Shown here in pieces: positions 43,806-58,800 of a DNA stretch of 64,000 bases. Within the stretch, counting starts at the first letter, position 1. Each line of letters starts with the position of its first letter. The notes beneath the pieces were generated by a model that was given only the letters and a program-made list of their open reading frames with translations, did not search any database and was not told the DNA's origin. The DNA comes from Sinotaia quadrata (taxonomy: Eukaryota; Mollusca; Gastropoda; Architaenioglossa; Viviparidae), in the NCBI GenBank assembly GCA_028829895.1, contig CM054181.1:15222001-15286000 (forward strand), read 5' to 3'. The translations under genes were made by a program, and so were the position numbers.

Positions 43806-46800
43806 GTATGTATTCATGCTGTTAGTGGGGGTATTGTAAAGTGGGGCTGGTGTTTAAATTATTTTAGAGTGATGTACCTGAAGATTGAAGCATGCTTATA
43901 CTCTTACTCTAATTTTTATTGTGCACAAAAAGACATGAAAAAGAATGAGTTTGAATCTGATTTTGATTTTTGATATGTCTTGTCATATTTAGTTTCTGTG
44001 TACACATAAATAGATATTATTTCTACTATGATTGTATGCATGTATGATGTATTGTGAAGGGTTAAACAATGTAACAAATGAGAAAATAAAATGTGTTGAC
44101 TCTACTATTATTTATATAGCATGAAATTCAACACAGTAGAACGGCATAATTTTCTAAAACATTTTAATAATCTTGTTCATTGTGCTATATACATTTTTAT
44201 TCACATACATATACTGATAGAGACAGGTTTAACCTCGGGATTTAAACTAACTTAACTGTTTGTGATGCTAGTTATATTTTTTTTAAAGCAAGACTGCACT
44301 AAGTTGTGATAAATTATAATGCTAATAATAAATGCTTATTTGTGTAGCATTCCACTTTCCACTTTAGCGGTGACAGTGACCAATACATGATGCATAATTC
44401 TAATGCAGTAATGTAAATCATGCTTATTTAGTTTTTATTTCATTTTCAACAATATCTGTAGAAAGTTAAATACATTTCTAAAGGTGTTTCTCTCATCAGG
44501 GGAATTCTTTTAAAAGATGTGTTTCAATACTTCAGTATGTTTTGGGAGTTTCATTGCCTACTGTTTGGTTTGAGTTCTTTGTGTGTGTGTGTGTGTGTGC
44601 GTGTGTGCGTGCGTGCATGTGTACACTTGTGTATTACAGTCACATGTTCTATGAAAGTGATGACATCAAAAGTTTGTTTTTAATTTTGCCTCAGTGCTCC
44701 ACTTTGACCAGGCTCAGAGTGGACTACATTGATAAATTTTAAATCCCCACACATGAAATGTAAGATTATGATTATGATTAGATTTCTAATTTGTATTAAT
44801 CATTAAAGCTAGCAATAATTGTAGGATGTAAGTTGAAATTTGTTTGTTTTATTTTTTTAATATTTGTTTATAATTTTATTAAAGCAACTGAGGAAGCAAC
44901 AGTACTTAGTAATAGCTGTTCATTTTTATGCACTGAGATATTTTGCTTGTATTTTCTTGCTGACCATATATAATGTGAATTTTCAAAATTACAGCTCTAG
45001 AAACATGCTTATATTGTCTGTAATAAGTTCAGGCACTATATTAATTAATACTTGTTCGTTTAAAACAATGAATGATTGACATCTATCAGCTCATATCACA
45101 ATGGCTAATTGTGACATTATTGTTGCAAATTGTGGTGGCACCCCTCTACCTATTAATTATTATCTATATTTTATTTATTTATCTCTAAATGTTAATAATC
45201 ATATTAATTCAGCTGATTGGGTCACATGATTATGCTAGCCTGAATTAGATGACTCTTCTCTAATTTCCACCTTGCAGATCTTCCTGGCACTTTTAGAATG
45301 TTACTTAAATCATATACCATAAATAATCATCCTTTTGTCACACAATTATATTAGTTTTATTACTGGCAGGAACTTCTTAAGAGATAAGTTTTGATCTGTC
45401 TTTTATTACTTAAACCCCTCCTCCTCTACCCCAAACTAGTTAATTAATCACGCGCAAGAAGATAGCTATAAGAAATAACAATATTTATTAAAATATCACA
45501 GTAATGAAAGAAATAAAAAAGTGGAGTTAGTTGCAACAAACAATTGATTCAAATGTTATCTACAGATTGTTCAGTGAAAGTCACGATCCCTATAAAGTAA
45601 ATTCAGTCTTATACATTTATAGCTGCCTGTTTTCATCCTAGAGATCAGTTTTAGAAAGAGGAAAGGTATTTAACAGGCTTGTCCTGATCTCCATTCACAC
45701 GGCATGACTTCACTGGTACAATGCTAGTACTTGTTGTCCTGCGTACAAGCTGTTGTCTCTGATCCACACATCAACAAGTCCTATCAAAATCTTTACTGAC
45801 AGTCCTTACACAAGCACAACCTTCTCCTTAAATGAATAAGAACACACTGTTCCTATTTTCCCTGATCTGGTGAGTAGAGCATGTTATCTCCTACATAACA
45901 ACACACAAATCTGACACTGATAATCTCTGTAGGATGAAGTTCTCAAGCAACCCAGGGGTGCACTCTTAGAACGCTCCTTGTCTAAAGTTCCACTCATCTT
46001 ATAGGTTGACTTGATTTATTGGGTCATAGATCTGTATCAATGGTTCCAATCATCAGTTGGATAGCCAGTTAAACCCAATGGTTTAAAATGTTAGTTAAAA
46101 CATTACTTTTAAAAAAGCATAATACACTGCAACACAGAATGTTACAGTGCATAAATCTCTTGTGTAAATTCTATCCTCTCTCTCTCTGTCTTTCTAAAAC
46201 TTACATATCTGCAATCCTCAAACACAAAAGATCAGTTTAATACATGAACATTGAGATATAATTGAAACATAAATCCAGCATCACAATAAGTCATTTAACA
46301 TACAAAATACTTTCTGCCTTTCATCAAAAGAATACATACTGCAATGAAATATTTCTAAGTCTAAAATCTCATTCTATCAGCCAATTAATAACTCACCAAT
46401 GGTTAGCTAATGTGGCGCTTTTATCCACGGATGAGAGTTCTCTCATAGGGACACAAACATTTTTACCCAGTATATAAACTATTAATATTATGGTGTTAAT
46501 ATCAAAGGACACTGCGGCACTTCTGTGTGGCTGACTGCCCTTTAGTGCACTATGTTGAATGACAGACTTGCTTGTCTCCATCACTCTTCTCACCACCTTG
46601 CACCCTTCATGCATACCTGCAGGCGGTTCAAACTTACCAGTCCCCCTTTCACCTGACACTTCTCATCGGTCTCTTACTGATCTCCCCTGCATCCAAGTGG
46701 ATACTTGCAAACATCCTTGCCTATCAGTCTGTCCTTATCTGGTACCTCACGGTTTCTAAAGATGCTGTTCTTGCACGTCTGATTCTGGAGCGATCTCCTA

Positions 46801-49800
46801 GCACCGTTATTTAGACTGGTCTGCTTAGAGATCATTGTTGTGTCCTGAGTAATGGCCTTGGGGCACTATAAATAGTGTGTAACTAGGACTAAGTGCATTC
46901 CAAAAGGTCATTTTAATAGCTAGGTTATTGCAATGTGTCTAAAACTGTAAAAGTAAAGAAGATCAAATTAATTATAATTCTTAAATAATTAGATAAACAT
47001 GGATGGAAATTGCTCCATCACATACATTTCTTTAAAATTAATGTTATAAGCACTTCAATTTATTTTATTGTACACTTTCTTTTAGAATTATAATGCATAC
47101 TTAATTAACATTCTGCATTAATAAATCCCTTCTTTAAAAAAAATAGATAAATGATTTTAAAGCAAGTATACAAACTTTGGATAATACTAAATGAAATAAA
47201 TAAGAAGAAGAAAAAAAAATTTCTTGTCACAGTATAACTTATAAGTTATGTTTAGTTTTCTGTACAGCAGGAGTGCTTTAGCATCTGCTTTTTTTGTGAT
47301 CTGTTGGTATAGAACGATATCAGTGAGCAAGAACAAAGATGGGGTGCTAAGACTGTGGAAGGCTCTGGTCGCCAAGGAGCTGTTGAGTAAGTAGCAACCT
47401 TGTAGAAGTATGATTTCCAGTACATAAACTAACAAAAACCACAATCCACATTTAGAAATTTAATTCTTTTGCCTCAGAATTGACCATTGGGGAAAAAGTA
47501 TAATAAAACTTAAAAGCTGTTTTAACCTTCAGCCTTGATGAGTTAAATACTATTAAGTTTTATTATTAGAAGACATAGTTCAAATGTTACAAGTGTAGAA
47601 AGTACATGTAATTCATCATTGTGATGAATAACGTTTAAAACAAATATTTTCTGTGTAGTGTACTATTGATTATTAAATTTAACATCATGTAAGTCTCTAA
47701 AGATTCTTCAACTATTAATTTATTCAATAAGCAGTAGCTTATATATTATTGTTATCCAATATCCAGAAACATAGCCCAAACTCTTTTAAATATAAAATGA
47801 CATTTCGTGTAACAATGCAGTAGCCCAAACTCTTTTAAATATAAACTTCTAAAATAACATTTCATGTAACAATGCAGTTTCCAGCAACTCATTAACCTAA
47901 CATTTTCTCAGACTTTTTTTGGCCTTAGAATGAACTTGGACTTGAATTATGATGAAACCCATAATATTTTTTGTACTGGAGATGGATTTCTGAATCCCAA
48001 AGTAAAATGATGGTGTGGATTTCAAGGCATTTCTTATATAACTAATAATTGAAGTTAAATAGAGTTTTTAAAATGCCTATTTTTATACCAAAATATTCTT
48101 GCATGATTGAAGTTAAATAGAGTTTTTAAATGCCTATTTTTATACCAAAATATTTTTGCATGCAATGCTCAGATGAATATCTAATAGTCGTTTGAATTTA
48201 AAAGTTTGTCATGCGTGTGTTTTGGTATTTACATTTTATACTTTTGTACTGTTTCATTAGTGTTGCTTTCAAAATGCTAGAATGTAATTAACTGTGAGAA
48301 TGAGAACTAAGATATAAGCTTAGAATATTAGGTGATTTGCTTTCTTACTATAACACAATAGGTATTTAAAATCTAGTGATTCCATTTTTGATATGATTAG
48401 TGTGGATGTGTAAACATTGTGTTGTAATTTTTAGTAGTATTTTCATTTTATTTTTTTAAATTTAAACCTTACGCATTAGTAATGATTATTATGGATATAT
48501 ATATTTAGTGTGGATGTATTTGTAATATTTTCATTATTTTTTTTCTGTTTTAGTACTGATTAGTGTGTGTATGAGTGTACTGTGTAATATTTTTGGGTGG
48601 AGGATTCTTTTTAAACCCTGAAACTAGTTTGTATTTAATGTATTTTTGGTAATGTTATTAACCAATAATTCTATAAAATGATCCATAAATGATGCAAGTC
48701 TTAAAATAAGAGAACCTCTGCTATTTTCATTTTGTTGTTAGCTTAAAGAAATTGAGGGAAGAAGTTAGGAAGGATGATACAACAGTTAAACAGAAAGAGT
48801 TTGAAGCTGGACCAAAAGCATCTGAGGGATATGGGGGCAAATTTGGTGTGCTGACGGATCGCATGGATAAGGTGGGTCCACATTGATATAAGATTGAATG
48901 CATTATTTTTTTCTTGTTAAAAAAAATAATAATAAATTATAAAATATGTTTTTTTCAAGAAATGTGTATAGAATCAGTTACCATAAATTTTCCCAACTTG
49001 TATGTGACCCACCACCACAAAATGAGTCAGAATATACTTCACCTTCCTTACCAATAGAAATAGAAATAGGCCAAAAGGGCTATCTTCGTTGATTTTGAGA
49101 GCTCACTTGATTTGGAAAGTTTAACACCTATTCTGTAAGAATTTATAATAGTTTGACTAAATTCCAACTATAGATATAAATTTTGAATTATGCAACCATA
49201 TTTCATTTATTCATACAAAGGTGTCAAAATGCCTTACTTTTGTCATTCTTGTTTTCTATTGCTTTGTTTGGACATGACAGTAATTCTGTGTAATTTGGAA
49301 AGGCCAAAATCTCTTTCATTTATAGATTTCTGCGAATTTCATTGTATGACCTAAAAATAATTATCCATTGAAAGCTAGGGGAAAAAGTTGAAAAATGTTA
49401 GTAATGCATCACTAGGATAGGCTTTCCTTTGCTGATTGTCAAGACTATTTGCAATCATTAAGAGCAACAAATCAGTCCTCAATATGCTTGACAATGATGA
49501 TACTATTTTCAAACAATACATCTATGCTTCCCATTGATTTAGATGTAACAGTACCTTCAAATCAAGTTATCAATTCTACAGTCTTTTCTGTCACTGTTTT
49601 AGTGTATATTGCAACTTGACCATTGGTATTGTGTTTCTATCTATTATAGATGTACTCACAATTGTTTTCAAAATGTGCATTTTCCACTTTCTTCATTAAA
49701 ACCTTCAAAAGCAAACAATGTTTAGAGATACTGCAGTAAAATTTTGGAATCTATTTACTTGTGTTATGTCGTCGTTGTCAAACATATTTTTTTCTGTAAG

Positions 49801-52800
49801 TGTGCTTGCTAAAGAAAATTAGATTGTTATTGTTGCTGACCAGTTTTGCCTTTTTCTTGAAATGAAAACCTTGAAGGATACCATCTTACTTTGAACAGTG
49901 CACATTAGCTGATTGTCCAATTGTCTGACAGTTTGCACCATTAATAAACATTCTCTTCTACCTTCTTGTAATGTCTGGTGAAGTGGGTGGTCACAATAAA
50001 TGGTAGTTAGTGTGAATACACCCCTCCCCTACCGGAATTAATTAAAATTTCAGGCAAAGTCCACATTCCAGGATTGGACCACAGAGCAACTATGAACGAT
50101 GAAATGGATTTTAAGATAGGCAATAGTCTAACAGTTCTAGCCCCCAACTACCCAACAATCCTGGTTATTTAGAAATTAGAAGGTATGAATAAAATAAGTT
50201 ACTCTCTGGTTTCTAGTGGCAGACTATTATCAATGAATAAACATTACTAAAAAAGTGTGATCATGATTGGTTCTATAAGATATTAGAATGTCACTTATTG
50301 TTAACCATTGAGGTAACCTGGCATATAACTCGAAAAGTCAAAGCTAATAATAGTCAGTGTTAATTATTTCAGTGACAGCAGCAAGATTGCTAACTTATCT
50401 CAGGTGTAGTAGAGGTCAGGCCTCGTCTTCAGTTCGTGTTGACAGGCTGGATGTAATACAGTGTATACAATGGCAGCAGTACACTTTAACAATGGCGCAA
50501 GCCCAGGGATTGATACCTTGGTATATATGCTGGAGTGCTTAGCTGTAGCATTGTTACAGCTGTCACCTGTGTTGCCATCTGGGGAAAAGGGGTTCCTTTT
50601 ACTATTTGTTCATTCTAGCAACAAATGACTCCAGTCTCTCAGATATGACACAGTATTATTAAAAGGACATGAATTTATTAAAGATTATTGTGTGTTAGTT
50701 TACTATTATCAATAGGACATTTGGTTGATTTCACTAATCACACAATGAAACAAGTAATAAACACTGACCTAACAATTACTGGAACAAAATAGTTTCATTT
50801 ATCTTAATTACTAAGAATGATATAATAATATGTTTTAAAATATATTATTTGTAATTTCTTCATTGTATGGTCAAATAGATTTTCTCACCCTGATACGACA
50901 GAGTTAATTAATCCATTGGGATCGTTTTTACCTTGGTATGTTTATTAATTAACCAAGGAGTCATTCCCTGTCTGTTCTTGAACAGTGGAAAATGTCTGCA
51001 TGAGTTTGGTATGCACACTGTTTTTAAATGGTGCCAGGAAAGCTGGGAAGGACTCCAATCTAAAATCCATAGTTTTTATCCTTCCAATAATGTATAGAAA
51101 TAAGAAAAAGTTATACCCTTTCTAACCTAAAAGTTAATTAAACTCACCTAAGCATGGCACCAGCTTCACCATTAGTGTCACTAAGTTGCATTGACAGGTC
51201 ATGTCTCACATATGCTGGAATAGGCTGACCTGAGACCAAACGTGAGTTTATTTTTATTTTCCATATATATTCTTAATGAAGGTACTTGAAGTCTGGTAAT
51301 AGATATTTTAATGCAAGCAGTTTCGCTTATTTTTTTAAAATTTAACTATACAGAAGTTGGTGATTAGAATATGACATTTCTGTTATCAAAATGTCCGTAA
51401 AGTTACCCACAACTCATATGCTGGTGGTAGGTCACATATATAATTTAATCAGAATTGACCGTAATTATGGCAGATATTTGTTTAAATGATCATTTTTGCA
51501 TTCTTTATTAACTTTATACATAAAACTAAAACTTATTAGTTAATTCACACTTTTACAATGTTTTTTTACCATTCATTTTATGTAAGTAAATTTAAAATGA
51601 CCCAAATCACTTTTTAACAGTCTGCTGTTGGAAATGATTATCATGCTGACCTATCCAAGCATGCCAGCCAAACAGATGCTGTAAAAGGTTTTGGGGGAAA
51701 GTTTGGAGTCCAGTCTGACAGGATGGACAAAGTATGTTCTGCTCTTTTTCTTCACTGTTCTTTGCTTCAATTTCCAGCCTGCACAGAGTTTCATTGGTTT
51801 ATTACAGGCATCACTGTTTGATACTAGTAGCAATGGAGTAAAAAAAAAAATACAATTTTAAAATATGTACTTTTGAGAACACGATAGATTGATACAAATA
51901 CACTCATGTTTTTCATGATATAGCAGTCAATGGATCAAAGTTGAAAGACAATATTTAGTCACTGATAATAAACATTTTGAATGCTCACACGTCTATGAGC
52001 AGTAATTTATTAATATTAACATTTTTAGTTTTAAGGAAAAATATAAGTCAGCAAGTGCATAACTTTTTGAGACCCCAGAGTGACTGCTTTGCAGGTAAAC
52101 TGATTGCATTCTAAGAGGCCAATCACCAACACTTTAATATTAATTAACTGGAAGAGTGTAGAGCAAAGATCAGTGTCATTTTAGAACAAAGGTCAGTGTC
52201 ATCATAAAGCAAAGGTAAGTGTCATCATAGAGCAAAGATCAGTGTCATTGTAGATTGAAGATTAGTGTCATTGTACAGCGAAGATCAGTGTCATTGTAGA
52301 TTGAAGATTAGTGTCTTTGTAGATTGAAGATTAGTGTCATTGTAGAGCAAAGATTAGTGTCATTGTAGAGCAAAGAGCAGAGTCATTGTAGCGCAAAGAG
52401 CAATGGTCAGTGTCATTTACAGCAAAGATCAATTTCAGTTTGGAGTATAACTTGGTTTCATTGTAGAGCAAAGACCACTCTCGTTATGTCATTGTAGAGC
52501 ACAGATCATTGTCATTGTAGAGCAAAGATCAGTGTCATTATAGAGCAAAGATCAGGTCATTGTAGAGCAAAAATCAATGTCATTGTAGAGCAAAGATCAT
52601 TGTCATTATAGAACATAGATGAGGACATTGTAAAGACCAATGTCATTGTAGAGCAAAAATCAATATCTTGTAGAGCAGTGTCAGTGATATAGCAAAACTA
52701 ATATCAGCTTGAAGTAAAGATCATTGTCAATGCTTTAAAAGATCAATGTCATTATAGAGCTAAGACCAGTGTCATCGTAGAGCATTGATCAGTGTCATTT

Positions 52801-55800
52801 TAGAGTAAGATCAATGACAGAATAAAGTTAAGATCATTGTCAAGATCAATAAAAGTGTAAAGCAAAGGTCAATGTCAGTGTAGAGCAAAGATCAGTGTCA
52901 GTGAAGAGCAATGGCTAACATCATTATAGAGCTAAGACCAGTGTCACTTTAGAGAAAGATCGGAATCAGTGTAGAGTAAGATCAGTGTAAAGATCAGTGT
53001 TACTATCATTGTAAAGCAAAGATCAATGTCAGTGTAGAGTGAGATCAGTGTCTTTTCACTTTTGAATGTTCATATCTAACATTACAATCAGTTTTGTAGC
53101 TTAACAACATGCCATAGTATAGCATCATTATTAGCATTCCTTGAATTATTTTATGTTCTTTCAATTCTCAGTCTTCAGTTGGATACAGCTATGAAGGAAA
53201 AACAGAAAAGCATGCTTCTCAGACAGGTAATTTGTTTGTTTTGTGCTGCTTTTAAAAAAGAAAGAAATAAAACAATGCTTCTAATTTTAGCATGTGAACA
53301 GTTGTTAGCTTTTACCTCCACTAAATTGACTCTTCAGTCAGCTTACCTCCCAATTGTGATTGGCCTGTTGAAATTGGAAAGGTATATCATAGTTATGATT
53401 ATCATCACTGGAAATCACAGCTGTTATTTTTGTATAATGTGATCCTAACTTGTAAAAGAGTATGCACTCTTGCGCTAACTTATTTTTATGGACTTGCCAA
53501 GTCTGAGGTATTGGAATGTTTGGCTAACACATATATATATATATATATACATTGGCTTGGGCTCTCAATAATTATGCTTGTTATTCTGTGATGCTGCATG
53601 TCAGGCAAAATATCCAAGCTCAAAGTGGTGGTCATTTACAAAAAAAATAAATAAACCTCAAGGGATATAGTTATAGTTTTCCAGGCATGGATGACATGCA
53701 TAAGTTAATATTTCCTGACACTTTGGAACTTGATGAAATGTGTTGATATTGTTTGTCAGATCTATTGACAGTGTCATAGCCCTTTCTATGCTAAGTATAT
53801 GATAGTGTTATCAGAAAGAGAACTGTTAACATAGTCAAGCCAGATGATAAACTCTTTGGAAGTACGTTTGTAAATCTTTCTTTTTCATTCATAAAATGAG
53901 TTGAATTTAGATGGAAAAGAAAAAAATAATACAGCTATTTTTCTAAAGTAACAAAAAGAACTCACAAATACGAGTATTCAAAATTAGGTCTAATTAGTAT
54001 ATTGAAATTCAATATGTATTGTTTGAACTTTCAAGTTCAACGATTTTTATAAATTAATTTTTAATAGTAATTAATTGTCTAGTTTTTGTTTGGATTGATG
54101 TTAAGAATTATTTAAATTTGTAATATTTCTAATAATCTCATAAATACAAGGTTTGGGGAAGGGTATTGTTAACTTCAGTTTTAATTTTTTTAAATTTATA
54201 TATTGCATTATTTTAATTTTATTTTTTTCTAACAAGCAAATGTGTCAGCATTTTTTACTGCATGTTTAATATTACTGATTAATAATTAGAGAGTTTGGTA
54301 GTAGACAGTTTTAACTGTGGATGTTTCCCTCACTTTTTCCTTTTTCTGTGTCTTATCAATACTGTGAAATATAACAAGTTCTTATTTGTTTGTTGTTCAG
54401 GTTTTCTTAGATTAAAAACAATAACAGAATGTTTTATTGACAATTTGATGCAGTTGCACAAAGCATGAAATATTCCCGTGACAATCAGTGTGATGTTAAA
54501 CCAGGATTAAGTTTTTTATTATTAATCTCTTCAGATTACTCTACTGGTTTTGGAGGAAAGTTTGGTGTGCAGAAAGACCGCGTGGACAAATCTGCTGTAG
54601 GATGGGAACATCATGAGAAAGTTGACCAACATGAGTCTCAGAAAGGTGTTTTAGTCATTGCACACTGAAATGTTGCATTTGTCTATTTTTACTTTATAAT
54701 TTAGTCCAGGTGAAATGGACGGTCTTATAGTTAGAATAGACCATATTAACCTTGTTATACTGCTCAACACTTGATTATTTAAAGGCAAAGTAGTCTATGG
54801 CTTCAATTTATATGCAGAAGAAAACAAATTTTGCCTGGTACTCAAGAGGTTTGATTTTAATTATACCTGTCATACCTGCTTACATGATACCTGGGGTGAC
54901 CTATACTTATGCAATTAGCTCAGATATACTTACGCTTAATACACTAATCTACTTATAGATGCTGATGCAGTTAATTGATTCTGGTTATAATTGAGGCAAT
55001 GGTCTGGTATTTGTTGTGACTATTTTGACTTGTCACACCTCATGCAGTAAGCACTGTAACATAAATGATATAATCAATTCTGGTTATAATTGAGGCAATG
55101 GTCTGGTATTTGTTGTGACTATTTTGACTCACTGTAACCTAAATGAATAATCAATTCTGGTTATAATTGAGGCAATGGTCTGGTAATTGTTGTGACTATT
55201 TTGACTTGTCATGCCTCATACAGTAAGCACTGTAACCTAAATGAATAATCGATTCTGGTTATAATTGAGGCAAAGGTCTGGTATTTGTTGTGACTATTTT
55301 GACTTGTCATGCCTCATCCAGTGAGCTCTGTAACATAAATGAATAGTTAAATGATACTATAGCTCTAAATGTTACAATATGAGCTACACTACAATTACAT
55401 AACAATATACTAATTATATTCAGAATAATAGCTTAACAATTAAAATGAAATCTAAAGAAAAAGAAAATATATATATGTAATGAATTACACAAAAAAATCT
55501 TCATCACAGATTGTTGTAACCTAACAATAATTCTTAACACTTCTGATTTCTGTTATCATTTTTCTGTGTAGTTTACAACACTAGAGTTCTCACCAGTCAT
55601 TTGTTCATTGGGTTCATAAATGTCTACTTAACTGAGTCACCGGTTCAGGTCATGAAACATTTTAGGTAGTGAATTTTTAAAAAAATAAATAAACTAATAA
55701 AAGTTAAAACACAACCACCACCTGCATTATAAGGAAATCACCTCCACATGAAATATATAATAAGTAGAATGCACTCTTCAGAATGATTTGAGAAAATCCT

Positions 55801-58800
55801 CATAGAAACAAACCAAGACAGAGAACATCAAAAGATGAAAAGTCTATTGAAGTTTCTATGAGGAAAGAAGTTATCAGAGGAAAAAAAATCAGATCACCGA
55901 CACCATGATCCTGTTGTATTGTTGAATACACACATTTTCATGCCAACTAGCTGCTAGCCCAACACACCCAGTGTAGCTCTCTTTAGGTAAAGACTGATTG
56001 GACTTACCCTGTCATAGATTCAATAGGAAAATGACTGTATTCCTCAGTTGAGTTGATTGCTGACACACTAGAGTCCTGTAATATACAGTGAAGATTTCCC
56101 CTAAATTGCTTATCACTATATTTCTAACTTCATTTCTTTTGATCAATCTCAGAAATAAAACCATCATTAAAAACACAGCATAATAATTGCTGCTCATTCT
56201 TCGTTCACACAACTCATTTTTTTAAATACAATTTAAATTATCAGTTTGATCTATCACAGTCACTGAATATTACCTTCCAAAAAGGGCTTTCTAAATTTAG
56301 GCTTCAATTCTGAATTTTCTCATGGGCTTTCAGGGACCCTAGCCTAAACCAAATCATCCTTCTTTTAGTTCAGCTTTGTGCAGAATAAAGATCTCCAAAT
56401 ATGTCAGATTTCTAACCAAACATTGCTAGTCACCTCATCCATTTACCAATCAAATGTAGCAAAACTTTGTTCACGCTTCATTTGACTTTGAGGATAACTT
56501 GGCTTGCATAGGTGCACACCTATCTAATCTCTCTATCACATCTTAGCAGGGATTATTTCTTAGATATGTTTCACTGCTCTTCTGGTTCGGCTACTAGCAA
56601 TGTAATCATTAAATAAAACTGACTAATGCTAATTCCACTCGCACTTAACACTTGCCCACTCACACTTTCATCCTTTAGCCATTCGTTTATCCGACTAGAT
56701 ATATATTCACATATGGCTCGTGTTATCCATCATTTCAGTAATAATTATGTTTTAGTTTTTAATATATTAATATGTATAATTTAATAACAATGAAATTCCC
56801 ATTTTGTGACACTTGGTGTTAATCATTAAAGAAAATATTGGAAACTGAAAAGTTTGGTCATGGCAGAGTAAATACGGCCTAATTTGTGAAACAAAAAAAC
56901 AGATCTATCATGAGTAGACAGGATAAATTGAAGTGCCAAGTTTGTGACATATTGAATGCATAGAATAGTAAGGCTCGGTTGAACTAAAGCTAAATTTGTG
57001 TATTGTGTATTTATTGCTATCAGTGTTTTTTTACATTGTTTGTCAAACTGACTAACATGGTGTGGCAAAGGAATGCGCATGCTAGAAGACCAGATTATCA
57101 TCTGCATGTTATTTGTCTTAAAACTATTTTCAGACTATGTTTTATACTTTATCATAAATTCGTAACATAAAAATAATATAGAAGACAGAAATTAAATATC
57201 ATTTTAGGTTAAATATCTTCCATTAGGACTATAACAATATGGATGCAGAGCCCTTTTTGTAAAATGTTTCTTGAAAGTGGTTGTAGATACAGTGGAATCC
57301 CATGATGATGTGAATTCAGATATAACGCGGTCGTGACATGACTCCCGAAATTTTGTATATTCATTCACACATGAAATTTTTTTTCAAAGTAAGAGTATAA
57401 AATATATTTAACTTTTGGGGGTGAGATCACGTATGAATTTGAATATACATGTAATACAATCGTGGTGTGGTTTCTGAAATTTGAAATTCATGTACATGTA
57501 TTTTTCTCTTACCGGGACAAAATATTTTTTTAAGTACATGTATATATTAGATGTTGAATTCAGACACAATGATCTGTGACAAAATTATTGAATATTTTAA
57601 TCTGTGTGTGACTTTTCAATGGAATTACATGCATTATGGATGTACTGCATGGCACAACGGTACCATACAGTGTTGAAACACTATTCATGATATAACGTTA
57701 GTCAGGGTATTATCAGTCAATATGTATTATTGTACAAACAAATAAAAATTAGTAAAACTATTTAACGCAAAGTAATAACCTATAAATATATTATCCATCC
57801 ATTATTTTGAATATATCTTAATAATGCATTCCATTTTAATATTTGTCCAATAATAACCCGATTTTTTACATTAGACATGAATACACTTATATATTCTCAG
57901 AAAAAAGTTAAATATTGTAAAACTCCACGTTAACACGATATGATTTTAAGGACTCCAATTATCACGTTATTGCAAGGTTTCACTGTATTATTATTGTTTT
58001 AATGAAGGTTATTTAACTAAATTACCAGCACTTTTTATCTTGCATATATTTTTTTAATTGATATTGAATGTTGCATTTATGGGCTGAAGATACATTCATC
58101 ATATTTCTGAGTCAGTAAAAGAATCTTTCCCATTCAGAAACTTCTTAAACTACTCATGTTTCCTCGAAGTTTTTCACTTGTCCTTCCTGATATTCTATTT
58201 GTAAATCCTTATCACTGCCACCTTAGCATTGAGTAGTGTTTTAGAATTTTCTCCTTGCTCTCATTAGAACCTGAACCTAGCACCCACGACAGTGCAGTTT
58301 TATCTTGTGGTTGAAGGCAGCCCTAAAGAAAATTAAACCAACAGTCCTAATTTCTGCAGAAAGCAAAACAATTATCCTAATTTCTGCAGAAAGCAAAACA
58401 AATAATCCTAATTTCTACAGAAAGCAATACAATAATCCTAATTTCTACAGAAAGCAATACAATAATCCTAATTTCTGCAGAAAGCAATACAATAATCCTA
58501 ATTTTTACAGAAAGCAATACAATAATCCTAATTTCTACAGAAAGCAATACACTAATCCTAATTTCTACAGAAAGCAATACAATAATCCTAATTTCCACAA
58601 AAAGTAAAACTAATAATCCTAATTTCTGCAATAAAAGACTATTAATATATATTTTTTTTAAACAGCAAGCCCAGTAAACTAATATCTACAAAACTATTAA
58701 CCCTAATTTCTAAAATAAATATCAGTAATCATAATTTCAAAGAAAATTATATCATTAATCCCATTTTCAACAGAAAGACCATTAATCCTAATTTCAGCAG

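Noticed and set aside
58305..58631. [10 protein letters not shown] 10-residue repeat protein and its antisense
   Set aside because: 30-bp tandem repeat in cortactin intron 6.
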